DNA of 64,000 nt from G963667855 sp963667855 (GTDB lineage Bacteria > Planctomycetota > Phycisphaerae > UBA1845), in assembly GCA_963667855.2 (NCBI GenBank), contig CAXXKI010000030.1:56866-120865 (forward strand), given 5' to 3'. The translations under genes were made by a program, and so were the position numbers. Under the pieces are notes generated by a model that searched no databases, had not been told where the DNA came from, and saw only the letters and a program-made list of their open reading frames with translations. This document shows positions 8,379 to 16,502 of this stretch, one piece after another. Numbering within the stretch: position 1 is the stretch's first letter; each line of letters opens with the position of its first letter.

Positions 8379-9743
8379 ATGGTTCGTATTCTGATTGTCG
8401 ATGATGAATGTATTTTTGCGGACAATCTCAAGATGAGATTATCCGACATGGGATATCAATGCATTTCAACCGGTACCGTATCCCAGGCACAGGAAATAAT
8501 AAAAACGAACAACCTTGATTTGATCCTATTGGATATGAACCTGCCCGACGGTAGAGGGATTGACCTGATTCGTTTCCTGAAGTCCGAAGGTTTGGATTTA
8601 CCTGTAATCGTGATTACCGGTTACGCTTCTATCGCCAACGCGGTGGAAGCCATGCGTGAAGGGGCGGTCGATTACGTTCAAAAATCGCAGGGTTTGGAAC
8701 AAATCGGGATGGCCGTGGAAAGAAACCTGGAAGTGATACATTTGCGAGGTCAGGTCGAACTCTATACACGAACGAAAAACAGTGGAACGGAGAATCGAAA
8801 ACCAATCGGTGTCAGTCAATCCTTTCAAACGGCCTTGCAGGGAGCAGATAAAGCGGCAAAGCCGGGAGTCGAAACCGCTTCCGAGATGCCCACGGTTTTG
8901 CTAACTGGTGAAACCGGAACCGGAAAGGACTTATTGGCGGGCTATATACATGCCCAGGGACCACTCGCCGTTCAACCGTTTATTCACGTCGATTGCACGG
9001 CGTTGCCCAGGGAGCTGATAGAATCCGAGTTGTTTGGGCACGAACGGGGTGCGTTTACTGGAGCGAAAACAAGAAAGCGTGGATTGTTGGAAATGGCGGC
9101 GGGGGGAACGGTATTCCTAAATGAAATCGGAGAGTTGCCGATTGAACTACAGGCGAAACTACTCAGGCTGTTGGAGGGGTTGAGTTTTCGAAGAGTTGGT
9201 GGCACTCGCGATATTGAAATGAATATCCGTATAATAGCTGCTACAAACGCCAACTTGGAGGAAAGGGTTTCGCAGAAGACATTTCGGAGAGACCTCTTTT
9301 ACCGGCTGAATTCGTTCCGGATAGACTTGCCTCCGCTCCGCAAACGGGAGCGTGATGTGCTACTGCTTGCCGATCACTTTATACGGTTCTTTTCCCGGAA
9401 ATATAGCAAAGAAGTGGCATCGATTTCTGGTCCGGGACAGGAAGGGCTTCTTCGACATGATTGGCCCGGAAATGTTCGCGAACTTCGGCACATGATACAG
9501 CAGGCGGTACTTCTACAAAAAAACGGGTTAATCGACCTGCAACACCTGGGAATAATCGGTGCGGTTATGATTACGGGATTGAAGGGAGAGCAAGCATTAA
9601 TCGAATATCGCCGAATAACCGAGACTCTGGAGGCCGTAAACGGAAATCTCTCGCAAGCCGCCCAGAAACTCGGTATGAGCCGTTCAACTCTACGACGCCG
9701 GTTGTTCGCGGTAGACGAAACAAATGCCGATTGCTCACAATAG
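8379..9743 (+). CDS. NtrC-family sigma-54 activator
   Basis: The 454-residue protein has a receiver domain (acidic pocket Asp8/Asp9, phosphoacceptor Asp52, Thr80, Lys102). Its central AAA+ domain has Walker A GETGTGKD (177-184) and the sigma-54 contact loop GAFTGA (224-229). The C-terminal Fis-type helix-turn-helix ends GMSRSTLRRRLF. It should activate sigma-54 promoters after phosphorylation by the upstream kinase. One oddity is that Walker B reads VFLNEIGE: the usual Asp of the Asp-Glu pair is Asn (about residue 248), which could slow ATP hydrolysis. I did not find a convincing -24/-12 promoter nearby, so the target genes are unknown. Confidence 0.93.
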   Translation: MVRILIVDDECIFADNLKMRLSDMGYQCISTGTVSQAQEIIKTNNLDLILLDMNLPDGRGIDLIRFLKSEGLDLPVIVITGYASIANAVEAMREGAVDYVQKSQGLEQIGMAVERNLEVIHLRGQVELYTRTKNSGTENRKPIGVSQSFQTALQGADKAAKPGVETASEMPTVLLTGETGTGKDLLAGYIHAQGPLAVQPFIHVDCTALPRELIESELFGHERGAFTGAKTRKRGLLEMAAGGTVFLNEIGELPIELQAKLLRLLEGLSFRRVGGTRDIEMNIRIIAATNANLEERVSQKTFRRDLFYRLNSFRIDLPPLRKRERDVLLLADHFIRFFSRKYSKEVASISGPGQEGLLRHDWPGNVRELRHMIQQAVLLQKNGLIDLQHLGIIGAVMITGLKGEQALIEYRRITETLEAVNGNLSQAAQKLGMSRSTLRRRLFAVDETNADCSQ

Positions 9744-9891
9744 GATTTATTGGAATCCTTATCTGGAAATGGCTATTACCCAATACATAGGTGTTTATGC
9801 GTATCCAATTTGCCTGCGGCTTTAACTCCTATTCTTAAAGTGTGCGGCTGTTTCTCTATCTATTTTCCGCATACGGTTTAATACTCAACGA

Positions 9892-10890
9892 TCACATAAC
9901 AACCACTCCAAGCGAGATTCCACCTATCGCCACCCAGAGTATTACGCCTTGTAACAGGGGACGCCAGCCGGTTTCCACTAGCATCTGCCGAGACATGCCC
10001 GCGCCAATGAACAGGAGCGTCAGCGTCAGGCCAGTCTTCGCGACGCCGGTCAATGCGGGGGCCAGGTCCGTTACGCCCGGCACGAACATTCTCGACACGC
10101 TCGCCAGCAGGAAAAACACAATGAACCACGGCATCAGCGACATCGCGCTCGACGCTTGCTGTTTGGCCACGTTGTCGACCGTCGTTCGGTGATGACGCCA
10201 GCCCACCCACAAGCAGATCGGAACGATCCACAACGTCCTGCTCAGCTTGACCGCTACGGCGACGTCCAGGGCACGATCACCGTAAACCTGGGCCGCTCCC
10301 ACGACGCTGCTGACGTCGTGAATCGCTATCCCCGCCCACGTGCCGAACTGGTCCTGCGTCAATCCGAGGGCATGCCCGATAGGTGGAAAAACCAACAAGG
10401 CAACCGCGTTAAGAATAAAAACCGTTCCCATCGCAACGGTGATCGCGTGGTGGTTTGCCCGCACAACGCCGCTGACCGCCGCGATAGCGCTGCCGCCACA
10501 GATGGCCGTGCCACTGGCTATAAGCCGCGACACGACCGAGTCGATTTTGAGCCAGCGTCCGATCCAGGTCGCCAGAAGCAGCGTCACAACGATAGAGATC
10601 GCGGCGAAGACGGCCCCATGCACTCCGGCCCGCAAGGCCCCCGGCAGGTCCATTCCGAATCCCAGCAGGATTACCGATAACTGCAGCAGCCGACGAACCC
10701 ACGGCTTTAGCAACGCTGCAAACGGGTTCCCGACAGTAAGTGCGATAGCTACTCCGGCAGCAAGTGCCAATGGCGGCGAACCCCACGGCGTAAAGCAGAA
10801 GATTACCGCTGCAAGAAACATTCCGGCAGATACAACCGGAGAAAACGGGCGACTGGGCGTTATTGAGGTGCTTCTGGTTATGTTGCTCAT
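9892..10890 (-). CDS. yeiH: YeiH/UPF0324-family membrane protein, putative anion exporter
   Basis: This 332-residue protein is almost entirely hydrophobic, with about ten predicted membrane helices. It carries family signatures such as ATWIGRWLKIDSVVSRLIASGTAICGGSAIAA and WAGIAIHDVSSVVGAA (given here in parts). Family members are annotated as putative sulfate or other anion exporters, mostly without direct proof. It is transcribed divergently from a LysR-type regulator 75 bases away, the same arrangement as yeiH/yeiE in enterobacteria. That regulator very likely controls it. The length fits the family. Confidence 0.88.
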   Translation of the reverse strand: MSNITRSTSITPSRPFSPVVSAGMFLAAVIFCFTPWGSPPLALAAGVAIALTVGNPFAALLKPWVRRLLQLSVILLGFGMDLPGALRAGVHGAVFAAISIVVTLLLATWIGRWLKIDSVVSRLIASGTAICGGSAIAAVSGVVRANHHAITVAMGTVFILNAVALLVFPPIGHALGLTQDQFGTWAGIAIHDVSSVVGAAQVYGDRALDVAVAVKLSRTLWIVPICLWVGWRHHRTTVDNVAKQQASSAMSLMPWFIVFFLLASVSRMFVPGVTDLAPALTGVAKTGLTLTLLFIGAGMSRQMLVETGWRPLLQGVILWVAIGGISLGVVVM

Positions 10891-10947
10891 GCGAGTATGG
10901 TAGAATCGCTACACATATTAAGCAAATACATAGATATCATCGTTTCC

Positions 10948-10962
10948 ATAAGCTATACTTAT
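10948..10962. promoter_or_regulatory. LysR-type operator (T-N11-A palindrome)
   Basis: ATAAG-CTATA-CTTAT is a perfect 5-5-5 inverted repeat with the T-N11-A spacing typical of LysR binding sites. It lies in the 75-base divergent spacer, four bases before the LysR start. This is a natural site for autorepression and for control of the yeiH-like gene. Confidence 0.65.
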
Positions 10963-10965
10963 ATC

Positions 10966-11886
10966 ATGAACCCCATTCACTTAGCCGCTTTTCAGGCCGT
11001 CGCCGAGACTGGCAGCTTCGCTCGTGCCGCTGACCGCCTTTTTGTCAGCCAGCCAGCCGTCTCCTTACACGTCGCTTCGCTGGAGGCCGAACTCGGCATT
11101 CGTCTCTTCGACCGTTTGCCGCGAGGCAGCGAACTGACCGACGCGGGACACCTGTTGCTGTCTTACGTGGAACGCATCGATACAATCGAAAGCGAAGCCA
11201 GGTCGGCGATAGACGAATTGGCTCGCGGGAGTAGAGGCCGACTGGCCATTGGTGCCAGTACGACGATAGGCGTTTACCTGCTGCCCCTGGTACTCGGACA
11301 ATATAAGTCTGTTTATCCGCAGATCGAACCGACACTGCTGATTGAAAACACCGAATCCATCTGCACGCACCTGGCCGATGGCGTTATCGAACTGGGTATG
11401 ACCGAAGGAGAGGAGATCGCTCCGGTTTTCGGCCTGGACTCAAGCGTTTTCTTCGAGGACGAATTGGTGGTGATCGCTGCCCCCGGGCACCCTCTGGCTT
11501 CAAAGAAGCGCGTGACAGCTCGCATGCTGGCTGGCGAACGCTTTCTGGAACGCGAATCGGGCAGCGGAACACGCGCGGTTGCCGAACGCGCCTTCCGCGA
11601 AGCCGGGATCGAACGACAAATCGAGATGGTCTTCGGCCATACCGAGGCAATTAAACGAGGCGTTATTGGGAATCTCGGAATCGCGGTGGTCTCTCAACTA
11701 ACTGTTCGCTACGAGCACGAGGCGGGACAACTCGCGGTAATTCGTCCTGCAGGACTTCGTCTGAATCGCCCGTTCCGCCTGGTTACACGACAAGGCCGCT
11801 CACTATCCCATGCCGCATCGTATTTCGTGCAGATGCTTACGGGTAAAACGGGGGGGCAAGACGCACTGATAGATATTGGGGAATAA
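10966..11886 (+). CDS. LysR-family transcriptional regulator (YeiE/CbbR-like)
   Basis: The start at 10966 begins the protein as MNPIHLAAFQAVAETGSFA, which aligns with the first helix of LysR proteins. The longer frame from 10897 would add an atypical leader. The product is 306 residues, normal for the family. The winged helix-turn-helix spans about residues 3-62 (ARAADRLFVSQPAVSLHVAS). The periplasmic-binding-protein-like effector domain follows from about residue 90. It faces the yeiH-like gene across a spacer with a T-N11-A palindrome, so it probably regulates itself and that transporter. The effector is unknown. Confidence 0.92.
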   Translation: MNPIHLAAFQAVAETGSFARAADRLFVSQPAVSLHVASLEAELGIRLFDRLPRGSELTDAGHLLLSYVERIDTIESEARSAIDELARGSRGRLAIGASTTIGVYLLPLVLGQYKSVYPQIEPTLLIENTESICTHLADGVIELGMTEGEEIAPVFGLDSSVFFEDELVVIAAPGHPLASKKRVTARMLAGERFLERESGSGTRAVAERAFREAGIERQIEMVFGHTEAIKRGVIGNLGIAVVSQLTVRYEHEAGQLAVIRPAGLRLNRPFRLVTRQGRSLSHAASYFVQMLTGKTGGQDALIDIGE

Positions 11887-11910
11887 CTTCTTTTATCGGT
11901 TCGCACTGGC

Positions 11911-13503
11911 TTATTGCGTAACATTCCCATTAGCGCAATTGGGTTCAACCTTCGAACCCTTTTCCGGGATAATATTATAAAGTATTTTCCTAAATGCTTG
12001 CCTGGGTGTGTAATGCCGCAGACCGATCAGGCGTCGCCAGAAGTAAGCGGCAGAGCGAAGGGCGGCCGGAATACGGTGAAAACGAAGTCGATAAGCCATG
12101 GGGACGGTTCGGTAAAAATGGAAGGCTATTACCGGCCAGACTCCTTTGCGCACCGCATACGTGGTCAACAGCTTCTGGTAGCGAAGGAGAATCTCATCGT
12201 CAAGACCTTCCTGCTTGAGAACCGATCCGACATAGTAACTGGGTAGAGTATCAGCCGGATCGTACAGTTTTTCCGCAACCACGCGATCATGCAGTGGTGT
12301 CCCGCGCAGAGGGTAGAATATGGTAAATTGAGCGGTGTCCGGAAGAATCCGTCGCATAAAACGCCAGGTTTTCAACATAGACTCGGTGTCCTGGCCCGGC
12401 AGGCCCAGCATGTTAAAAGCATGAACCTGAATTCCGTACTTTTGGGGGAGCGTAAAGGCTCGAAGCAGGGTGGCGTCGGTAGTTCTTCGGTCGAGTACAT
12501 TCCTGCGCAGTTCCGGGTCGCCACTCTCCAATCCAATGGCTATGGATTGAACGCCGGCTTCGGCGATAAGGCGAATTTTATCTTCAGTAATACATTCGGC
12601 TCTTTCCATGAAGCGGAACGGAACACCAATTTCTCGCTTGTATAGTTCAGCAAACCGGGCTACTCGGTCTGTACGGGTAAGCCAGATTTCGTCCACCGCA
12701 AAAACAAAGTCCAACTGGCCGTACACCTCGCGAAAGGTGCGGAGCTCTTCCACGATTCTCTCCGGCGACTTTTCCCGTCTCCATTTTCCCTTACCGCGAT
12801 GGGCCTTCATTTGTGCTCCGTTGGAGCAGTAGGTACAGGTATAAGGGCATCCGCGACTGCCTTCTATCGGGCCAAGGATACCGGTAAAACCAGGAAATGG
12901 GGCGGCATAAGAATCTTTATAATGTATATCATCAAAGATCTTCCAGTCAGGCATGGGGATATCATCAAGATTGGGAATCAGGTTTCTGGCCTCCGTCTTG
13001 ACAATTCCTGTCGATGTATTTGCCCAGGTATTGGCAATACCCGCAAGCGGTTTGCTGCTGGCCAATCTTCGGACGATGTCCATGATAGCTCCCTCGCCTT
13101 CGCCCATGACCAGGGCGTCAACGTGAGGAATAACCTCTTCCGGTGCGGTCGTCGCGTGTGGACCACCAACAATCTGAGGCACATGGAGCGTCTTCCCACG
13201 GATGAGCATGCTCTTGGCCAGTGGCCACTCCATCGATCGGACACCATATGCGATCAAATTGGGGTTCATGTTGCGAACGCGGCTTTCGAGTTCATCAGCG
13301 ACCGCGTCGTGTTTTACACGAGTGGTATCAAGTAATTCAACTGTAGCCCCAATCCTTTTGAGGCAGGCGGAGATGATCGCCAATCCCATTTGCGGCGTTT
13401 TGACGGCCTGGATATTCGGATAAACAAGCAAGACCCGAAACTGTTTGCCATCCCCTAAAGGTTCAAAATCCAACGGTTGCCATTCTGTGTCGCTTGTTAC
13501 CAT
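11911..13503 (-). CDS. B12-binding-domain radical SAM protein
   Basis: The N-terminal third (about residues 22-150) resembles the Rossmann-like cobalamin-binding domain of this superfamily (FRVLLVYPN..., IVGGPHATTAPEEV, VMGEGEGAI). The classic DxHxxG cobalamin ligand motif is not visible. The radical SAM domain has its [4Fe-4S] motif at Cys219, Cys223 and Cys226 in GSRGCPYTCTYCSNG. It continues through IGLESGDPELRR and a long, basic C-terminal tail. Members methylate or rearrange diverse substrates, including lipids and natural products. Nothing in the neighbourhood identifies the substrate here. It converges with the LysR gene, whose stop is 24 bases away. Confidence 0.88.
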   Translation of the reverse strand: MVTSDTEWQPLDFEPLGDGKQFRVLLVYPNIQAVKTPQMGLAIISACLKRIGATVELLDTTRVKHDAVADELESRVRNMNPNLIAYGVRSMEWPLAKSMLIRGKTLHVPQIVGGPHATTAPEEVIPHVDALVMGEGEGAIMDIVRRLASSKPLAGIANTWANTSTGIVKTEARNLIPNLDDIPMPDWKIFDDIHYKDSYAAPFPGFTGILGPIEGSRGCPYTCTYCSNGAQMKAHRGKGKWRREKSPERIVEELRTFREVYGQLDFVFAVDEIWLTRTDRVARFAELYKREIGVPFRFMERAECITEDKIRLIAEAGVQSIAIGLESGDPELRRNVLDRRTTDATLLRAFTLPQKYGIQVHAFNMLGLPGQDTESMLKTWRFMRRILPDTAQFTIFYPLRGTPLHDRVVAEKLYDPADTLPSYYVGSVLKQEGLDDEILLRYQKLLTTYAVRKGVWPVIAFHFYRTVPMAYRLRFHRIPAALRSAAYFWRRLIGLRHYTPRQAFRKILYNIIPEKGSKVEPNCANGNVTQ

Positions 13504-13865
13504 TTCAAATACATCTCACATTCGAACTCACCCAATTCTACTGCGTACAATCCCACGTGTTTTATCGGACACTCGCGGGACAGAGTGAAGTGATTTCGCG
13601 CCCCGCATCAACTCCAACTGGAGCCACGCCAGTTCCAGATATCTCAGTTATTCGTATTCCTGCCTGGCTCGTAATAACGCCGGGAAATGCTGAAAAGTTC
13701 GCCAGAGGCTTCACGTTTTGAATAATCGAAAGGGGGATTGAATCCTGTTAAGGCAGAGGCGGAAACGCACGCGCGGTATTGGTAAACTCGAGCGGGCGTA
13801 ATCCGCGCCGAGATCCGCTACGTTTACGACTGAAGCAAAGTACAGGATTGCGCAGGCTGTTTTCC
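13504..13865. other. Spacer between radical SAM and signalling genes
   Basis: This 362-base stretch lies upstream of the radical SAM gene and downstream of the Rec-GGDEF-Rec-HD-GYP gene. I see no gene, clear hairpin or repeat in it. It presumably carries the radical SAM promoter. Confidence 0.5.
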
Positions 13866-16499
13866 TTAAATACTGCCGCCATCCGACGTATCGGCCATTT
13901 CTGCGTTCTTTGAACCTTCACTCGACTCGTCGGTCATCGTTTCGGCCAGTTGTTTGAACTGCTGTTCGCATCTCATGAACGCGTCCAGAATCGCAGGATC
14001 GAACTGAGTTCCGTAACCTTCGCGCATGATTGCCACCGCCTTATCGTGGGTCATGGCCTCCTTGTAGACCCTCTTTGTAGTCAAGGCATCGTAAACATCG
14101 GCAACGGCGGTAATACGTGCGGCCAACGGCGTACTCGTCCCTTCCAGCCCCATGGGATAACCCGAGCCATTCCACCATTCGTGATGGTGGTGAGCTATAT
14201 CGGCGGCCATCTCCAGGAAGGAAACATCGGGGGACTGCTCGATCAGTAATTGAATTGTCTTAGCCCCAATAGTGGCATGTGTTCTCATTACTTCTATCTG
14301 ATCAGTAGACAGTTTGCCTGGATGAAGAAGAATGTTATCCGGAACGGCCACTTTACCAATATCGTGCAGCGGCACAGCACGAACCAGATCATGCATGAAA
14401 CGGTCAGTTATCTGATCAATGAATTTACCGTGGTCACGTAGATTGGTAGCCAACATACTGCAGTAATGCGTAACCCGATCCAGGTGGAAACCAGTATCGT
14501 TATCTCTATGTTCTGCCAGTTTCGCCAAGGCAACCATGATCGAGTCGCTGGTTTGCTCGCGGGACCGTCGGGTATATATATCGCTTATCGAAGACGCGGC
14601 GACCTTGGCTATTAACTCAACATATTCAAGATCCTGCGGCTCATACGGTTCCCGCCCAATCCTATCTGTAACACATAACACTCCAACCGGTCCACTCATT
14701 GCGTCAAGTGGAACGGCAAGCATGGGAACTGCCGTAAAGAACCCCGAGTCGTAAATATCGCCTATTGATTCCAGGGCATCGTCAGTGTTGATCATCCGCG
14801 ATTTGCCGGAGGCGAAAACCTGGCCGGCAAACGGTTGACCTACCGGGGCAATAATCGTTTCAGCGAATTCCTCGTCTATTCCCATACACTTGGCCACTAT
14901 CAGCCGCTTGTTGTTCGGATCGGGAAGCATAACCGCTATTTGCCGACTGATGGTTATGTCAGCGACAGCGGACATGGTCTCATCCAGTACATCGCTCAGC
15001 TTGTGGCTGGTAGCTATGATGCGGCAAAAATCGACCAAACGGGTGAGGACTCTGGTGTGCTGCCCGCGTACGTGATAGCTTCTCAGTAAATCGGCTCGCT
15101 CACGATACAACCGGGCCATTGATCGTACCCGAAGCGACAACTCGGTGGGGCGTAACGGTTTTACCAGATACTCGTCCGCTCCCGCCTGCAAACCGGCCAG
15201 TATGTCCTCGCTGCTGCCCGATTTACTGATCATGATTACCGGAATATCCTGAGTCTCAGGATTGGCTTTCATGTCACTGACTACAGTCAGACCTTCCGCG
15301 TCCGGTAGACTTACCTCCATTATGACAACGTCCGGTTCGAACTGTTGGATACAATCATGCACTTCATTGCCTGTTGTAGCCTGGAAAACTTTGTATTTGG
15401 CTTTTTCCAGTTCCACCTTGCAAAGTTGCTGGTTCTCCTGATCCGCATCGACCACCAGGACGTTGATTGCGGCATATCCCAGATCGATTTGATCCTTGGA
15501 TTCCTCATCCACCGCCCGCATAGAGGCCTTTAAAGCGCCGCGGTGATCGCCGTAAACCATGTTCCTGCCAGCACGTTTTGCCACATACAACGAATCATCC
15601 GCTCTTTTAAGTACATTCTCCCACTTGCCCGACGCACTTTCGGCAATACCCAGGCTAACCGTAACCCTGCTGGCTGTGGAACTAGACGGGTGGGGGAGAG
15701 CGTTATTCCATATAGCCTTGCGCAGTCTTTCCGCTAATTTAACCGCCGCCTGCGCGTTAGTGTCCGGTGCCAGAACGACAAATTCCTCACCGCCGAACCG
15801 TCCCACGACGTCGACCTGCCGACACGCGTCCGAAATGCATTGGGCGATTTCACGAAGACAAACATCCCCGGCCTGATGCCCCAGAGTATCGTTGTAGGAC
15901 TTGAAGTGATCAACATCGATCATGATTATACTGTAAGGTGATCCGTGCCGTTCGAACCGTTCGTGTTCGGTCAGCATCGATTCTTCCCAGGTTCGCCTGT
16001 TCAACAGTTTAGTCAGTGGGTCGAGGCGGCTCAATTCACTCAACTGCTCGTTGCTACGAGCCAGATCGTCGGTCATTTCCTCCAGTTGTTTGTTCTTTTG
16101 CCGAAGCTCCTCTTCTGCCTGACGTAGACGAACGTGAACTGAAACTCGAGCCAGTATTTCCTCCGGCCTGAATGGTTTGGTCACATAATCGCAACCTCCA
16201 ACCGAGAAAGCCCGCAAAACACGATCACCTTCCGATGTTGCGGTGACAAATATTACTGGTATTCCTTCAGTTGATTTCTGCTCTTTCAGGATCTTGCATA
16301 CTTCAAGACCGTCCCTCTCGGGCATCATGATATCAAGAAGAATCAAATCGGGATGTTTCTCCGTAGCTATGCTGACGGCGGAGAATCCGTCGTTAGCTAC
16401 AAGAACGTCATATCCCGATTTTTCCAACGAACGTCGCAGCACCAGTACGTTGGTTGGATCATCGTCTACAACCAGGATTGTTGCCGATTCAATAATCAT
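13866..16499 (-). CDS. Rec-GGDEF-Rec-GAF-HD-GYP bifunctional c-di-GMP protein
   Basis: This 877-residue cytoplasmic protein has five domains. A receiver (2-120, phosphoacceptor Asp56) and a short coiled coil lead into a diguanylate cyclase domain with GGEEF at 236-240 and an RxxD inhibitory site at 227-230. A second receiver (about 345-460) has Glu395 in place of the phosphoacceptor Asp. A GAF domain (about 495-645) precedes an HD-GYP phosphodiesterase domain with HD at 712-713 (LHDIGK) and the signature NGSGYP. It could therefore both make and break cyclic di-GMP. Its start lies three bases past the stop of the hybrid kinase, so translation is probably coupled and the kinase is its likely phosphodonor. 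Confidence 0.93.
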   Translation of the reverse strand: MIIESATILVVDDDPTNVLVLRRSLEKSGYDVLVANDGFSAVSIATEKHPDLILLDIMMPERDGLEVCKILKEQKSTEGIPVIFVTATSEGDRVLRAFSVGGCDYVTKPFRPEEILARVSVHVRLRQAEEELRQKNKQLEEMTDDLARSNEQLSELSRLDPLTKLLNRRTWEESMLTEHERFERHGSPYSIIMIDVDHFKSYNDTLGHQAGDVCLREIAQCISDACRQVDVVGRFGGEEFVVLAPDTNAQAAVKLAERLRKAIWNNALPHPSSSTASRVTVSLGIAESASGKWENVLKRADDSLYVAKRAGRNMVYGDHRGALKASMRAVDEESKDQIDLGYAAINVLVVDADQENQQLCKVELEKAKYKVFQATTGNEVHDCIQQFEPDVVIMEVSLPDAEGLTVVSDMKANPETQDIPVIMISKSGSSEDILAGLQAGADEYLVKPLRPTELSLRVRSMARLYRERADLLRSYHVRGQHTRVLTRLVDFCRIIATSHKLSDVLDETMSAVADITISRQIAVMLPDPNNKRLIVAKCMGIDEEFAETIIAPVGQPFAGQVFASGKSRMINTDDALESIGDIYDSGFFTAVPMLAVPLDAMSGPVGVLCVTDRIGREPYEPQDLEYVELIAKVAASSISDIYTRRSREQTSDSIMVALAKLAEHRDNDTGFHLDRVTHYCSMLATNLRDHGKFIDQITDRFMHDLVRAVPLHDIGKVAVPDNILLHPGKLSTDQIEVMRTHATIGAKTIQLLIEQSPDVSFLEMAADIAHHHHEWWNGSGYPMGLEGTSTPLAARITAVADVYDALTTKRVYKEAMTHDKAVAIMREGYGTQFDPAILDAFMRCEQQFKQLAETMTDESSEGSKNAEMADTSDGGSI

Positions 16500-16502
16500 T
16501 CT

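Noticed and set aside
9878..10786. Several long frames overlapping the YeiH-like gene on both strands
   Set aside because: High GC at third positions of a membrane-protein gene yields spurious open frames. Only the 332-residue frame has a coherent fold.
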